The notes under the pieces are model-generated. The model was given only the letters and a program-made list of their open reading frames with translations. It had not been told where the DNA came from and did not search any database. A stretch of DNA of 64,000 nt from Clavibacter californiensis (GTDB lineage: Bacteria > Actinomycetota > Actinomycetes > Actinomycetales > Microbacteriaceae), in assembly GCF_021952865.1 (NCBI RefSeq), contig NZ_CP040792.1, positions 186,001 through 250,000 on the forward strand, written 5' to 3'. The position numbers were made by a program, and so were the translations under genes. Below, one piece after another: positions 32,200 to 41,767 of the stretch (positions within the stretch are counted from its first letter, which is position 1; every line of letters starts with the position of its first letter).

Positions 32200-32271
<72 letters not shown>

Positions 32272-32384
32272 GTGCCCGGGCGCGTCGGAGACGCGCTGGA
32301 ACCATACGACGATAGCAGGTCCGGGACCGCCCACGAGACGCATGACGGCCCGGACCGGCGCGCGTCCGGCTGGGCTTCCGGGGA

Positions 32385-33323
32385 TCAGACCGCGGAGAGG
32401 TCCCGGATCTCGTCGGCCGTCAGCTCGAGCTCGACGGACGCGAGGAGATCGGGCAGCTGCGTGAGATCGCGCGCGCTCGCGATGGGCGCGGTGACCGACG
32501 GCTGGGCCCGGAGCCAGGCGAGAGAGACCGTCGTGACCGAGACGCCGTGGGCCTCCGCTACCCGGTCGAGCACCTCGAGGAGGGCGCGGCCGTGGTCGTC
32601 GAGGTACTTCGACGCCGCACCCGACCGCGGGCTGTCGACCTCGGCGCCGCGGTACTTGCCCGTGAGGAAGCCGCTGGCGAGGCTCGAGTAGGGCGCGGAT
32701 CCGATGCCCTCGCGGACGAGCAGGTCGGCGAGCTCGCCCTCGTAGTCGTCGCGGGCGACCAGGTTGTAGCGGTTCTGGAGGACCTCGAAGCGGGCGATGC
32801 CCTCGCGCGCGGACACGTCCAGCGCGGCCTGCAGGCGCTCGGCGGTGAAGTTGGAGGCGCCGATGGCGCGGACCTTGCCCTCGGCCACGAGCTCGGCGAG
32901 CGCCGTCACGGTCTCCTCGATCGGGGTGTCCCGGTCGTCGACGTGCGCGTAGTAGAGGTCGATCGCGTCGACGCCGAGCCGACGGAGGCTGGCCTCGACG
33001 CCGCGGCGGACGCTGTCGCGCGACGTGCCCTTCGCGGCCTCGTGCGCGCCGACCTTGGTGGCGATGACGAGGTCGTCTGGGCGGCCGCGCGAGGCGAGCC
33101 AGCGGCCGATGATCTCCTCGGACTCGCCGCCCGAGTTGCCGGGCTTCCACGCGGAGTACACGTCGGCGGTGTCGATGAAGTTGCCGCCCGCCGCGGTGTA
33201 CGCGTCGAGGAGCTGGAAGGAGGTGGCCTCGTCGGCCGTCCACCCGAAGACGTTGCCGCCGAAGGACAGGGGCAGCACCTCCAGGCCGCTGGATCCGAGG
33301 GGCACGCGTGCGGGATTCGTCAT
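32385..33323 (-). CDS. Aldo/keto reductase
   Basis: A 312-residue NADPH-dependent aldo/keto reductase. The catalytic tetrad is visible: Asp and Tyr in DTADVYSAWKPG, Lys in VIATKVG, His in YYAHVDD. The C-terminal NADP-binding loop is APIASARDLTQLPDLL. It resembles YajO/general-stress-protein-69 type reductases. A paralogue with the same phrases (FGWTADREEA, GGESEAIIGGWLAARG) lies at 38380–39366. Each is encoded next to tRNA genes. Substrate unknown. Confidence 0.92.
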   Translation of the reverse strand: MTNPARVPLGSSGLEVLPLSFGGNVFGWTADEATSFQLLDAYTAAGGNFIDTADVYSAWKPGNSGGESEEIIGRWLASRGRPDDLVIATKVGAHEAAKGTSRDSVRRGVEASLRRLGVDAIDLYYAHVDDRDTPIEETVTALAELVAEGKVRAIGASNFTAERLQAALDVSAREGIARFEVLQNRYNLVARDDYEGELADLLVREGIGSAPYSSLASGFLTGKYRGAEVDSPRSGAASKYLDDHGRALLEVLDRVAEAHGVSVTTVSLAWLRAQPSVTAPIASARDLTQLPDLLASVELELTADEIRDLSAV

Positions 33324-33483
33324 TCCTGATCTCCTTCGTCCGGTGATGAGGGCGGTGGCCGCCCCCTTCCCCAGCGCGCGCAGGCGCTCGGCTATTCCGC
33401 CCGCGGCCGCATCCGGGGATCCGCGCGGCCGCGGCCCGCGCGCTCGGCGGGAGCGCCCGGGGGCCGTCGCCTAGGCTCGCAGC

Positions 33484-35223
33484 ATGACTCCGCCTGCCCC
33501 CACAGCCCCGTCCACGGCTGCCCGGGACGACATCTCGACCCGCCCCGACAGCACCCCGCAGCACGGCACCGGATCCGAGTGGTGGCGCACCGCCGTCATC
33601 TACCAGATCTACCCGCGTTCGTTCGCCGACTCCGACGGCGACGGCATCGGCGACCTCCCCGGCATCACCGAGCGCCTCCCCGCGCTCCGCGAGCTCGGGG
33701 TCGACGCCGTCTGGCTGTCGCCCTTCTTCCTGTCGCCGCAGAACGACGCGGGGTACGACGTCGCCGACTACTGCGCGGTGGATCCGCTGTTCGGCACCCT
33801 CGACGACTTCGAGCGGATGCAGCGCCGCGCGCACGAGCTCGGCCTGCGCGTCATCGTCGACATCGTCCCGAACCACACCTCCTCCGCCCACCGCTGGTTC
33901 CAGGAGGCGCTCGCGGCCCCCGCCGGCAGCGAGGAGCGCGCCCGCTACATGTTCCGCGACGGGAAGGGCGCCGACGGCGAGCTGCCCCCGAACAACTGGG
34001 AGTCGATCTTCGGCGGCCCGGCGTGGACGCGCCTCACCGAGCCCGACGGCACGCCCGGCCAGTGGTACCTGCACCTGTTCGACTCGTCGCAGCCCGACCT
34101 CGACTGGACGAACCCGTGGGTGCACGAGCGCTTCCGCGAGATCCTGCGCTTCTGGCTCGACCGCGGCGTCGACGGGTTCCGCGTGGACGTCGCGCACGGC
34201 ATGGTCAAGGCGCCCGGCCTCCCCGACTACACGCCGCCCGAGGGCCAGGGCAGCATGGGCGGCGCCGGCGGCGTGGACGACCTGCCCGCTCCCCCGCCGC
34301 CGTACTTCGCGCAGGAGGGCGTGCACGAGATCTACCGCGAGTGGCGCGAGATCTTCGACTCCTACGACGGCGACCGCGCGATGGTCGCCGAGGCGTGGGT
34401 CGAGCCGCTCGCCAAGCTCGCCGACTGGGTGCGCCCGGACGAGATGCACCAGGCCTTCAACTTCAGCTACCTCGAGACGCCGTGGGACGCCGCGGCTCTG
34501 CGCCGGACGATCGACGCGTCGCTCGCGACGTTCTCCTCCGTGGGGGCGCCGAGCACCTGGGTGCTGTCGAACCACGACGTGGTGCGGCACGCCAGCCGCC
34601 TCGCGCTCTCGGGTGAGAACCCGCAGGGCGTCGGCATCGGGCCGCTCTCGACCGTGACGGTGGACGAGGAGCTCGGCCTCCGCCGGGCCCGCGCCGCCAG
34701 CGCGCTCATGCTGGCTCTCCCCGGCAGCGCCTACATCTACCAGGGCGAGGAGCTCGGGCTGCCCGAGGACACCCGACTGCCCGACGAGGCGCGCCAGGAT
34801 CCGACGTTCCACCGCACCGCGGGCGAGCGCTACGGCCGCGACGGCTGCCGCGTGCCGATCCCGTGGGAGGCCGGGAAGCCGTCGTACGGCTTCAGCGAGG
34901 GTGACGCCAGCTGGCTGCCGCAGCCCGACGACTGGGACCGCTTCGCGCGCGACGCCGAGCAGGCGGATCCCGCGTCCACCCTCTCCCTCTACACGGAGGC
35001 GCTGCTGCTGCGCCGCGAGCACGGGCTCGCGCTGGGCGTGCTCGCGTGGATCACCGCGGAGGGCGACGACGTGATCGCGTTCGAGAGCGCGGGCGTCACC
35101 GTGATCGCGAACCTCGGCGACGCCGCCGTGCCGCTGCCCGAGGGCCGCGTGCTGCTCGCGAGCCGGCCGCTCGACGGCGACGCCGTGCCGTCGGACACGA
35201 CCGTGTGGCTGATCCGGGAGTAG
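33484..35223 (+). CDS. GH13 alpha-glucosidase / oligo-1,6-glucosidase
   Basis: A 579-residue GH13 enzyme. Conserved regions are DIVPNHTS (region I), GFRVDVAHG (region II, nucleophile Asp), MVAEAWVEPL (region III, acid/base Glu) and VLSNHDVVRHASRLA (region IV, Asp). The N-terminus VIYQIYPRSFADSDGDGIGDLPGI is typical of alpha-glucosidases that release glucose from maltose, isomaltose or sucrose. No signal peptide is present, so it is intracellular. The ATG is 6 nt after TAGGCT, a leaderless start. A 20-bp perfect terminator follows. Confidence 0.93.
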   Translation: MTPPAPTAPSTAARDDISTRPDSTPQHGTGSEWWRTAVIYQIYPRSFADSDGDGIGDLPGITERLPALRELGVDAVWLSPFFLSPQNDAGYDVADYCAVDPLFGTLDDFERMQRRAHELGLRVIVDIVPNHTSSAHRWFQEALAAPAGSEERARYMFRDGKGADGELPPNNWESIFGGPAWTRLTEPDGTPGQWYLHLFDSSQPDLDWTNPWVHERFREILRFWLDRGVDGFRVDVAHGMVKAPGLPDYTPPEGQGSMGGAGGVDDLPAPPPPYFAQEGVHEIYREWREIFDSYDGDRAMVAEAWVEPLAKLADWVRPDEMHQAFNFSYLETPWDAAALRRTIDASLATFSSVGAPSTWVLSNHDVVRHASRLALSGENPQGVGIGPLSTVTVDEELGLRRARAASALMLALPGSAYIYQGEELGLPEDTRLPDEARQDPTFHRTAGERYGRDGCRVPIPWEAGKPSYGFSEGDASWLPQPDDWDRFARDAEQADPASTLSLYTEALLLRREHGLALGVLAWITAEGDDVIAFESAGVTVIANLGDAAVPLPEGRVLLASRPLDGDAVPSDTTVWLIRE

Positions 35224-35235
35224 TCCCGTCCCGGA

Positions 35236-35279
35236 CACGACGACGCCCCCTCGCCTTCGGGCGAGGGGGCGTCGTCGTG
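35236..35279. terminator. Bidirectional terminator, 20-bp perfect stem
   Basis: The arms starting CACGACGACG and ending CGTCGTCGTG pair over 20 bp around a TTCG tetraloop, between the convergent alpha-glucosidase and M23 peptidase genes. It is the strongest terminator in the window. Confidence 0.95.
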
Positions 35280-35303
35280 CGGGCGCCGCGGCGCGGAGGC
35301 CGG

Positions 35304-36497
35304 CTAGTTCGCGTGCTCCTGGAGCCAGGCGAAGGGATCCACCGCGGTGCCGTCCGCCATGCGGATCTCGAGGTGGAGGTGCGGGCCGGTGGACGCGCCC
35401 GTGTTGCCGACCTGGCCGATCTGCTGGCCGACCTTGACCGGGTCGCCCGCCTTGACGCGCAGGGATCCCGGCAGCTGGTGGCCGTAGACGCTCGTGATGA
35501 GCTGGCCGTCGATCACGTGGTCGATGACGAGGTGGACGCCGAGTCCGGTGTCGCTGTTGACGGCCTCGCGCACGACGCCGTCGGCGATCGCCTGGATGGG
35601 CGCGCCCATGCCGGGGGCGAAGTCCACGCCCTGGTGATTGCTCGAGCAGCCGTTGGAGCAGGGGGCGATGCGCTTGCCGAAGACCCCGCTGATCGGGACG
35701 CCCGAGGCGAAGGGCCACTGGATCGTGCCGTTGATGTCGTTCGTGAAGGCGCCGGCTCCCGTGGACGTCTGCGCGAGCATGATCTGCTGCGGCGTCGTGG
35801 CCGTGAACGCGTCGTCGGTTCCGCCGACGACCCGCGCCTCGGGGGCCGCGGAGAGCGCGACGCTCTGGCTGGGGATCGAGGTGGCCGGCGCGTCCGTGAC
35901 GACGTTCGCCTGCGCCATGTCCTGGCCGGTGAGGAACGCGGAGGACGGCAGCGAGGTCGCGATGGTCACCGTCGCGACGAAGGCCATGGTGAGGAGCGTG
36001 AGCCCGCGGGACGCGTTCGCGCGACGACGGCCGGCGGCGGCCTCGGGCGCCGGCGCGGCGAGGGCGGGACGCGAGGAGGCGGGGACGCGACGACCTCGGA
36101 CGCGGACGTGCGGCGCGGCGGCGGGGACGCTCGCGCGCTTCGCGGGCACGTAGGAGGAGCGGCGCGACTCGGGTGCGGCGGCGGACGCGGCGCGGAGGCG
36201 GCGTGCACGGGTCGCGAGGGGGACGGTCTCGGCGGCGGCCGCGGATGCGGGCTCGGCGTCCGCGGGGAGGTGCGCTCGGGGCGCCGCGGGGGCCTCGACC
36301 GGGATGTGGAGGATGCGGGGCGCGGGGGCGACCTGCGCGGGCTCGGCCGCGGACTGCGCGACGGGGTCGCCCAGGGGCGACTCGGGTGCCTCCTGCGCCT
36401 CGGGCGCCTGCTGCGCCTCCGCCGCCCGGCGCTCCGCCTCGCGGCGCTCGCGTCGCGTCGGGTACACGGTCCCTGCGGTCTCGTCGGGGGTCAGCAC
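35304..36497 (-). CDS. M23-family cell-wall peptidase
   Basis: A 397-residue protein: a ~160-residue Arg/Ala/Pro-rich cytoplasmic N-terminus, one membrane segment at about 165–185 (GLTLLTMAFVATVTIATSLP), a linker, then a LytM/M23 domain at about 270–397. Zinc ligands are in SNHQGVDFAPG (His, Asp) and HLHLEIRMADG (His), with the usual GNTGASTGPHLH. It should cut peptidoglycan peptides outside the cell. The start is GTG. Upstream is a direct repeat resembling MtrA sites, which fits control of cell-wall hydrolases by MtrAB. Confidence 0.92.
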   Translation of the reverse strand: MLTPDETAGTVYPTRRERREAERRAAEAQQAPEAQEAPESPLGDPVAQSAAEPAQVAPAPRILHIPVEAPAAPRAHLPADAEPASAAAAETVPLATRARRLRAASAAAPESRRSSYVPAKRASVPAAAPHVRVRGRRVPASSRPALAAPAPEAAAGRRRANASRGLTLLTMAFVATVTIATSLPSSAFLTGQDMAQANVVTDAPATSIPSQSVALSAAPEARVVGGTDDAFTATTPQQIMLAQTSTGAGAFTNDINGTIQWPFASGVPISGVFGKRIAPCSNGCSSNHQGVDFAPGMGAPIQAIADGVVREAVNSDTGLGVHLVIDHVIDGQLITSVYGHQLPGSLRVKAGDPVKVGQQIGQVGNTGASTGPHLHLEIRMADGTAVDPFAWLQEHAN

Positions 36498-36647
36498 GAG
36501 GGCCGCCGGTCGGAGGTCTGGGGGGCACGCGAGGCGTGGAGGACGGACAGGATCGGAGGACTCCTAGTGCGAGGGACAGGTGCTGCGCGGTGCCGGCCGA
36601 CGGGGGTCGGGGCGTGCGCGTGCGACCGGTTCATGCCCGGTCGTCGT

Positions 36648-36664
36648 GTAACGGATCGGTAAAG
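36648..36664. promoter_or_regulatory. GTAACG–GTAAAG direct repeat (possible MtrA site)
   Basis: Two similar hexamers start 11 bp apart, one helical turn, about 150 bp upstream of the M23 gene. MtrA of actinobacteria binds direct repeats of this kind near cell-wall hydrolase genes; the match here is by eye. Confidence 0.35.
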
Positions 36665-36721
36665 GCTAACCGCCGGAAGGGATTCGCGCCACCCGGGGGA
36701 TGCGCCGGAGGGCCCTCAGGG

Positions 36722-37531
36722 CTATGCGCGCGGGCGCTCCAGCCGCTCCTCGAGGGCGCGCGCGAGCTCCGGATCCGCCGCGATCAGGAGCTCGGCCGAC
36801 GCCGGTCCGCCGGCGATCCCGGTCACGCGCGCGCCGGCCTCGGCCGCGACGAGGCCGCCCGCCGCGTGGTCCCACGGCTTGAGGCCGCGCTCGAAGTAGG
36901 CGTCGGTCCGACCGGCCGCCACGTTGCAGAGGTCGAGCGACGCGGCGCCGATGCGGCGGATGTCGCGCACCTCGCCGAGCAGGTCCGTGATCACGCGGCC
37001 CTGTCGCATGCGCGTCTCGGCGCCGTAGGAGAAGCCGGTGCCGACGAGCGCGAGGGAGAGCGGCACGCCGGCGTTCACGGCGAGCGGTCGGCCGTCCAGC
37101 GCGGATCCGCCGCCCTTCGTCGCCGTGTACACCTCGCCGAGGGTGGGGTTCACGACGCAGCCGGCGCGCGCGGTCCAGGTGAGCGGATCCGCCTCGCCCT
37201 CGACCACGGCGATGCTCACGGCCCACGCGGGGATCCCGTAGAGGAAGTTGACGGTGCCGTCGATCGGGTCGACCACCCAGGTGAGGCCCGAGCTGCCCGA
37301 CGTACCCTCGGACTCCTCGCCGAGGAAGCCGTCGTCGGGGCGCACGTCCGCGAGCGCCTGCCGGATGAGGTCCTCGGTCTCGCGGTCGGTGTGCGTGACG
37401 ATGTCCTCGGGGCTGGACTTCGAGGCGGCCACCTCGACGCCCTCCCGGCGGCGGCGGAGCGCGAGCTCCCCGGCGCGGACGGCGATGTCGCGGGCGATGG
37501 TCAGGAGCTCGGTGTCACCGGGGGTCGTCAT
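36722..37531 (-). CDS. Inositol monophosphatase family protein
   Basis: A 269-residue Mg-dependent phosphatase. Metal and substrate motifs are GEESEG (about 72–77), VVDPIDGTVNF (about 85–95) and LKPWDHAAGGLVAAEAGARV (about 217–236). The group includes inositol-1-phosphatase (SuhB/ImpA) and histidinol-phosphatase (HisN); no his operon is near, so inositol phosphate or similar is more likely. It is the downstream neighbour of the DUF1275 gene on the same strand with 45 bp between. Confidence 0.9.
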   Translation of the reverse strand: MTTPGDTELLTIARDIAVRAGELALRRRREGVEVAASKSSPEDIVTHTDRETEDLIRQALADVRPDDGFLGEESEGTSGSSGLTWVVDPIDGTVNFLYGIPAWAVSIAVVEGEADPLTWTARAGCVVNPTLGEVYTATKGGGSALDGRPLAVNAGVPLSLALVGTGFSYGAETRMRQGRVITDLLGEVRDIRRIGAASLDLCNVAAGRTDAYFERGLKPWDHAAGGLVAAEAGARVTGIAGGPASAELLIAADPELARALEERLERPRA

Positions 37532-37576
37532 GCGCCCAGCCTGCCAGAGGGGTCGCGGCCGGCCGGCGCGCGGCGC

Positions 37577-38317
37577 TCAGGCGGGCGAGGCGGCCGTGCG
37601 CTCGTCGCGGCCCGGCGCGGCGTCCTCTTGGAGGCGCCGCCGTTCGATCCGGCGCGCGTTCCACAGCAGGCCGACGCCCACCACCATCAGCCCGCCCGCG
37701 GCCAGCAGCGCCCACGCGCCGCCGACGTTCGTCGTGATGAGCGCGGCGACCAGGGCGCCGAGCCCCATGCAGACGATCGCGCCGATGCGGCGGGCCCACG
37801 CGGCGCCCGTGCCGCCGGCCACGCGGCTGTCGGAGGAGAGGTTCACCATCGTCATGGTCACGACGACGGTGGAGAGGTCGCGCAGGCCGATGCTCTTCAC
37901 CGCGGCCGCCTGCGCGCCGAGCAGCAGCGCGAGGAAGCCCGTGATGGCCACCATGATCCCGGTCTCGAGCGTCCCGACCGCGAGCCAGACCCCCGCGAGC
38001 GCGAGGGTGAGCAGGGTGCCCGTGACGAGGATCCAGACGGAGGACCGCGGCAGGTGCACGTCGGTGGGTGCGCGCCGGGTGATGCGCGACGCGATGACCG
38101 CGCCGAGCATGAAGGCCACGAGCGCCACGAGGTTGTTGAGCACCGGGATGTCGGCGACGCCGACCAGGCCGAAGCCGATGAAGAGCACGTTGCCGGTCAT
38201 GTTGCCGGTGAAGACGCGGTCGAGCGCGAGGTAGCTGACGCCGTCGATGGCGCCCGTCGCGGTGGTCATCACGAGCAGGGCGGCGATGTAGGAGCCCTCG
38301 GGCCAGGGACGGGACAC
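37577..38317 (-). CDS. DUF1275 (YoaK-like) membrane protein
   Basis: A 246-residue protein with six to seven membrane segments. The family signature is near the start: TTATGAIDGVSYLALDRVFTGNMTGNVLFIGFGL (about 18–51). DUF1275/YoaK proteins are widespread inner-membrane proteins of unknown role. The start is GTG. Confidence 0.88.
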   Translation of the reverse strand: MSRPWPEGSYIAALLVMTTATGAIDGVSYLALDRVFTGNMTGNVLFIGFGLVGVADIPVLNNLVALVAFMLGAVIASRITRRAPTDVHLPRSSVWILVTGTLLTLALAGVWLAVGTLETGIMVAITGFLALLLGAQAAAVKSIGLRDLSTVVVTMTMVNLSSDSRVAGGTGAAWARRIGAIVCMGLGALVAALITTNVGGAWALLAAGGLMVVGVGLLWNARRIERRRLQEDAAPGRDERTAASPA

Positions 38318-38379
38318 GGTCGGATCTCCTCGGGAGGCTCGGGCAGCTCGGGCGGCGGTCGCCTCAGGATACGGGCGGG

Positions 38380-39366
38380 TCAGCCGCTCTCGGCGCGCGT
38401 CGCCCGGGCCGCGGCGGACGCCAGCCGCGACACCTCGTCGTCGTCGAGCACGAGCTGCGCCGCGGGCATCAGCTGCCGGATCTGCCTGGCGGTGCGCGCG
38501 CCGACGAGCGCGCTGGCGATCCCGGGCCGCCCGAGCACCCAGGCGATGGCGACCTCGGCGACCGTGACGCCGCGCATCCGCGCGATCTCCTCGGCGGTGC
38601 GCACCGTGGCGTGCCCGCCGGCCGACATGTACTGCTCGGCGTCGAGCGCACGCGCGGACGGCACGGCGGGCGCGCCCGGCAGGTACTTGCCCGTGAGGAA
38701 GCCCTTGGCGAGCACGCTGTGCACGACGAGGCCGAGGCCCTCCCGCCGGACCACCGCCTGCAGCCGCCCCTCCGCGTGGTCGCGCGCCAGGAGGCTGTAC
38801 TCCTCCTGCACCACGCCGACGGGCACCGCGCCGGATCCGTGCGCGAGCGCGAGCGCCTCCTCGATCCGCTCGGGCCGGAACCCGGAGACGCCGACGAGCC
38901 GCGCCTTGCCCTCCTTCACCAGGTCGGACAGCGCGGCGACCGTCTCCTCGAGCGGGGTGCGGGTGTCGTCGAGGTGGGCGTGCACGACGTCGACGTGCCC
39001 GGTGCCGAGGCGGCGGAGCGAGGCGTCGACCCCGCGGCGGATGGAGTCAGCCGACGTGCCGGGGGCGTCGCGGCTCTTGCCGACCTTCGTGCCGACGACC
39101 ACCTCGTCACGGCAGCCGCGCGCGGCGAGCCAGCCGCCGATGATCGCCTCGGACTCGCCGCCCGCGTGGCCGGGCACCCACTGCGAGTACGAGGACGCGG
39201 TGTCGACGAACGTGCCGCCCTCCTCGCGGTAGGCGTCGAGGATCGCCCACGCCTCCTCACGGTCGGCGGTCCAGCCGAAGCCGCTCGTGCCGAGGCCGAG
39301 CGTGGAGACGACGACGCCGGACGTGCCGAGGGCGCGCGTCGAGGGGCCGGGGGCGGCGGGGAACAT
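38380..39366 (-). CDS. Aldo/keto reductase, paralogue
   Basis: A 328-residue aldo/keto reductase. The catalytic residues are in DTASSYSQWVPG (Asp, Tyr), VVGTKVG (Lys) and VHAHLDD (His). It is clearly related to the reductase at 32385–33323 but lacks close identity in the C-terminal half, so it is an old duplication. The open frame runs further upstream into tRNA-Tyr, which cannot be coding; the ATG chosen starts the conserved domain 13 residues later. Substrate unknown. Confidence 0.9.
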   Translation of the reverse strand: MFPAAPGPSTRALGTSGVVVSTLGLGTSGFGWTADREEAWAILDAYREEGGTFVDTASSYSQWVPGHAGGESEAIIGGWLAARGCRDEVVVGTKVGKSRDAPGTSADSIRRGVDASLRRLGTGHVDVVHAHLDDTRTPLEETVAALSDLVKEGKARLVGVSGFRPERIEEALALAHGSGAVPVGVVQEEYSLLARDHAEGRLQAVVRREGLGLVVHSVLAKGFLTGKYLPGAPAVPSARALDAEQYMSAGGHATVRTAEEIARMRGVTVAEVAIAWVLGRPGIASALVGARTARQIRQLMPAAQLVLDDDEVSRLASAAARATRAESG

Positions 39367-39447
39367 CGGTGGTGGATCCAGGTCGTCGGGCGCGCGGGCG
39401 GCTCTGCCTGCGCGGGCGGGCCCCGACGGATGCGGCGGGGCAGACGA

Positions 39448-39471
39448 ACGGCCCCGTGCGAGCGGGGCCGT
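39448..39471 (-). terminator. Terminator of tRNA-Tyr
   Basis: ACGGCCCCG pairs perfectly with CGGGGCCGT (9 bp, 6-nt loop), starting 10 nt after the tRNA on the minus strand. Confidence 0.8.
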
Positions 39472-39480
39472 CCAGTGCGG

Positions 39481-39562
39481 TGGCGAGTGAGGGATTCGAA
39501 CCCCCGAAGGCTGAGCCGTCTGATTTACAGTCAGATCCCTTTGGCCGCTAGGGTAACTCGCC
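39481..39562 (-). tRNA. tRNA-Tyr (anticodon GTA)
   Basis: An 82-nt type II tRNA with a long variable arm. Acceptor GGCGAGT/ACTCGCC with discriminator A, and loop CTGTAAA with anticodon GTA. Confidence 0.97.
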
Positions 39563-39692
39563 ATGCGCACCCGACCTGTGTGATCACGGACCGGAGACGC
39601 TCGTCGATGATAGCGGGCGCCGGGCCGCGAACCGAAATCGTCGGATCCCCTCGCCGCGGGCCCGCAGCCGCCCGTCCCTTAACATGGTCGGC

Positions 39693-40181
39693 ATGGCAGA
39701 TTCCTCGTTCGACGTCGTCAGCAAGGTCGACCGCATGGAGGCGGACAACGCCGTCCACCAGACCCAGAAGGAGGTGGAGCAGCGCTACGACTTCAAGAAC
39801 GTGGGCGCCTCCATCGAGTGGAGCGGCGACACCATCCTCATGAAGGCCTCGAGCGAGGAGCGCGTGAAGGCGATCCTCGACGTGCTGCAGACGAAGATGA
39901 TCAAGCGCGGCATCGGCCTCAAGAGCCTCGAGGAGGGCGAGCCCTTCGCCTCGGGCAAGGAGTACCGGATCGAGGTCACCCTCAAGCAGGGCATCGACCA
40001 GGCCAACGCGAAGAAGATCGGCAAGATCATCCGCGACGAGGGCCCGAAGAGCATCAAGAGCCGCGTCGAGGGCGACGAGCTCCGCGTCTCGAGCAAGAGC
40101 CGCGACGACCTGCAGCAGACCATCGCGCTGCTCAAGGGCGCCGACGTGGATCTCGACCTGCAGTTCGTCAACTTCCGCTGA
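39693..40181 (+). CDS. YajQ family nucleotide-binding protein
   Basis: A 162-residue YajQ protein with two ferredoxin-like domains. The start MADSSFDVVSKVDRMEADNAVHQT is the family consensus. In some pathogens YajQ binds cyclic di-GMP and tunes transcription; in others it binds GTP or tRNA. The ATG used is 7 nt after TAACAT, a leaderless start, rather than an ATG three codons earlier. Confidence 0.93.
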   Translation: MADSSFDVVSKVDRMEADNAVHQTQKEVEQRYDFKNVGASIEWSGDTILMKASSEERVKAILDVLQTKMIKRGIGLKSLEEGEPFASGKEYRIEVTLKQGIDQANAKKIGKIIRDEGPKSIKSRVEGDELRVSSKSRDDLQQTIALLKGADVDLDLQFVNFR

Positions 40182-40271
40182 TCCCGCCGGCCGCCGACCG
40201 GCCCCGCACGCCCGTGTCCGCGCGGCGCCGGGCCCGGCCGCGGAGGGACCCCGCCGGATAGACTCCGCCTG

Positions 40272-41741
40272 ATGGATCCCTCGATGACCACCCTCGTCCT
40301 CGCGGGGCTCGCGGTCGTCATCGACTTCATCGTGCGCGTGGTGGCCCTGCTGGTCATCCCCCGCAACCGCCGTCCGTCCACCGCCATGGCATGGCTCATG
40401 GCGATCTTCTTCCTGCCGTACATCGGCATCCTCCTGTTCCTCCTCATCGGCTCCACCCGGCTGCCGAAGCGGCGCCGGGAGAAGCAGCAGGAGATCAACC
40501 GGTTCATCATCGAGTCGACCGAGGGCATCGAGCGGGTCACGCGCGAGCACTCGTGGCCGTCGTGGCTCGACTCGGTCGTGGAGCTCAACCGCACGCTCGG
40601 CTCCATGCCGCTCGTGGGCGGCAACCGGGCGAAGCTCTACAGCCACTACGACGAGTCGATCCAGGCGATGACCGCCGAGGTCGACCGGGCGACGCGCTAC
40701 GTGCACGTCGAGTTCTACATCCTCGCGTGGGACGTCACGAGCGCCCCCTTCTTCGACGCGCTCGAGCGGGCAGTGCAGCGCGGCGTGACGGTGCGCGTGC
40801 TGCTCGACCACATCGCGTCGCTGCGGGCACCCGGCTACCGGCGGACGACGCGCAAGCTCACGGCGATCGGCGCGGACTGGCACCTCATGCTCCCCGTGCA
40901 GCCGCTGCGCGGGCGCTACCAGCGGCCGGACCTCCGCAACCACCGCAAGGTGCTCGTGGTCGACGGCCGCGTGGGCTTCATGGGATCGCAGAACATGGTG
41001 CACCGCAGCTACGACAAGGTCGTCAACCGCAAGCGCGGCCTCAAGTGGCAGGACCTCATGACGCGGCTCGAGGGCCCCATCGTGAGCGGCCTCAACGCGA
41101 TCTTCATCACCGACTGGTACGCGGAGACCGACCAGCTGCTCGTGCGCGAGACCGAGCCCATCGAGATCGCGGCGTCGGACGACGACGAGGAGCTCGACTG
41201 CCAGGTCGTGCCGTCCGGCCCCGGGTTCCCCGGCGAGAACAACCTGCGCCTGTTCAACGCGCTGCTGTACTACGCGCAGGAGCGGATCGTCATCACGTCG
41301 CCGTACTTCGTGCCCGACGACTCGATGCGGTACGCGATCACGACGGCCGTGCAGCGCGGGCTCTCGGTGGAGCTCTTCGTGAGCGAGATCGGCGACCAGC
41401 CCGTGGTCTACCACGCGCAGCGCTCGTACTACGAGGAGCTGCTGAAGGCGGGCGTGCGGATCTGGATGTACCGGGCCCCGTACATCCTGCACAGCAAGCA
41501 CTTCACGATCGACGACGACGTGGCCGTCATCGGATCCAGCAACATGGACATGCGCTCGTTCAGCCTCAACATGGAGGTCTCGCTGATGGTGCGCGGCCCC
41601 GGCTTCGTGCGCGAGATGCGGCGGGTCGAGGACGGCTACCGCGCGCGCAGCCGCGAGCTGACCCTCGACGAGTGGAGCCGGCGCACGCGCTGGAGCACCG
41701 TCCTCGACAACCTCGCGCGGCTGACCTCGGGCGTGCAGTAG
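40272..41741 (+). CDS. cls: Cardiolipin synthase (phospholipase D type)
   Basis: A 489-residue bacterial-type cardiolipin synthase. Two N-terminal membrane helices (about 5–27 and 38–58; PLDc_N region) are followed by two HKD motifs: HRKVLVVDGRVGFMGSQNM (about 223–241) and HSKHFTIDDDVAVIGSSNMD (about 400–419). It joins two phosphatidylglycerols into cardiolipin at the membrane. The ATG is 7 nt after TAGACT, a leaderless promoter. Confidence 0.93.
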   Translation: MDPSMTTLVLAGLAVVIDFIVRVVALLVIPRNRRPSTAMAWLMAIFFLPYIGILLFLLIGSTRLPKRRREKQQEINRFIIESTEGIERVTREHSWPSWLDSVVELNRTLGSMPLVGGNRAKLYSHYDESIQAMTAEVDRATRYVHVEFYILAWDVTSAPFFDALERAVQRGVTVRVLLDHIASLRAPGYRRTTRKLTAIGADWHLMLPVQPLRGRYQRPDLRNHRKVLVVDGRVGFMGSQNMVHRSYDKVVNRKRGLKWQDLMTRLEGPIVSGLNAIFITDWYAETDQLLVRETEPIEIAASDDDEELDCQVVPSGPGFPGENNLRLFNALLYYAQERIVITSPYFVPDDSMRYAITTAVQRGLSVELFVSEIGDQPVVYHAQRSYYEELLKAGVRIWMYRAPYILHSKHFTIDDDVAVIGSSNMDMRSFSLNMEVSLMVRGPGFVREMRRVEDGYRARSRELTLDEWSRRTRWSTVLDNLARLTSGVQ

Positions 41742-41767
41742 CCGCAGGGTCCGCGCGCGGGTGCGGG

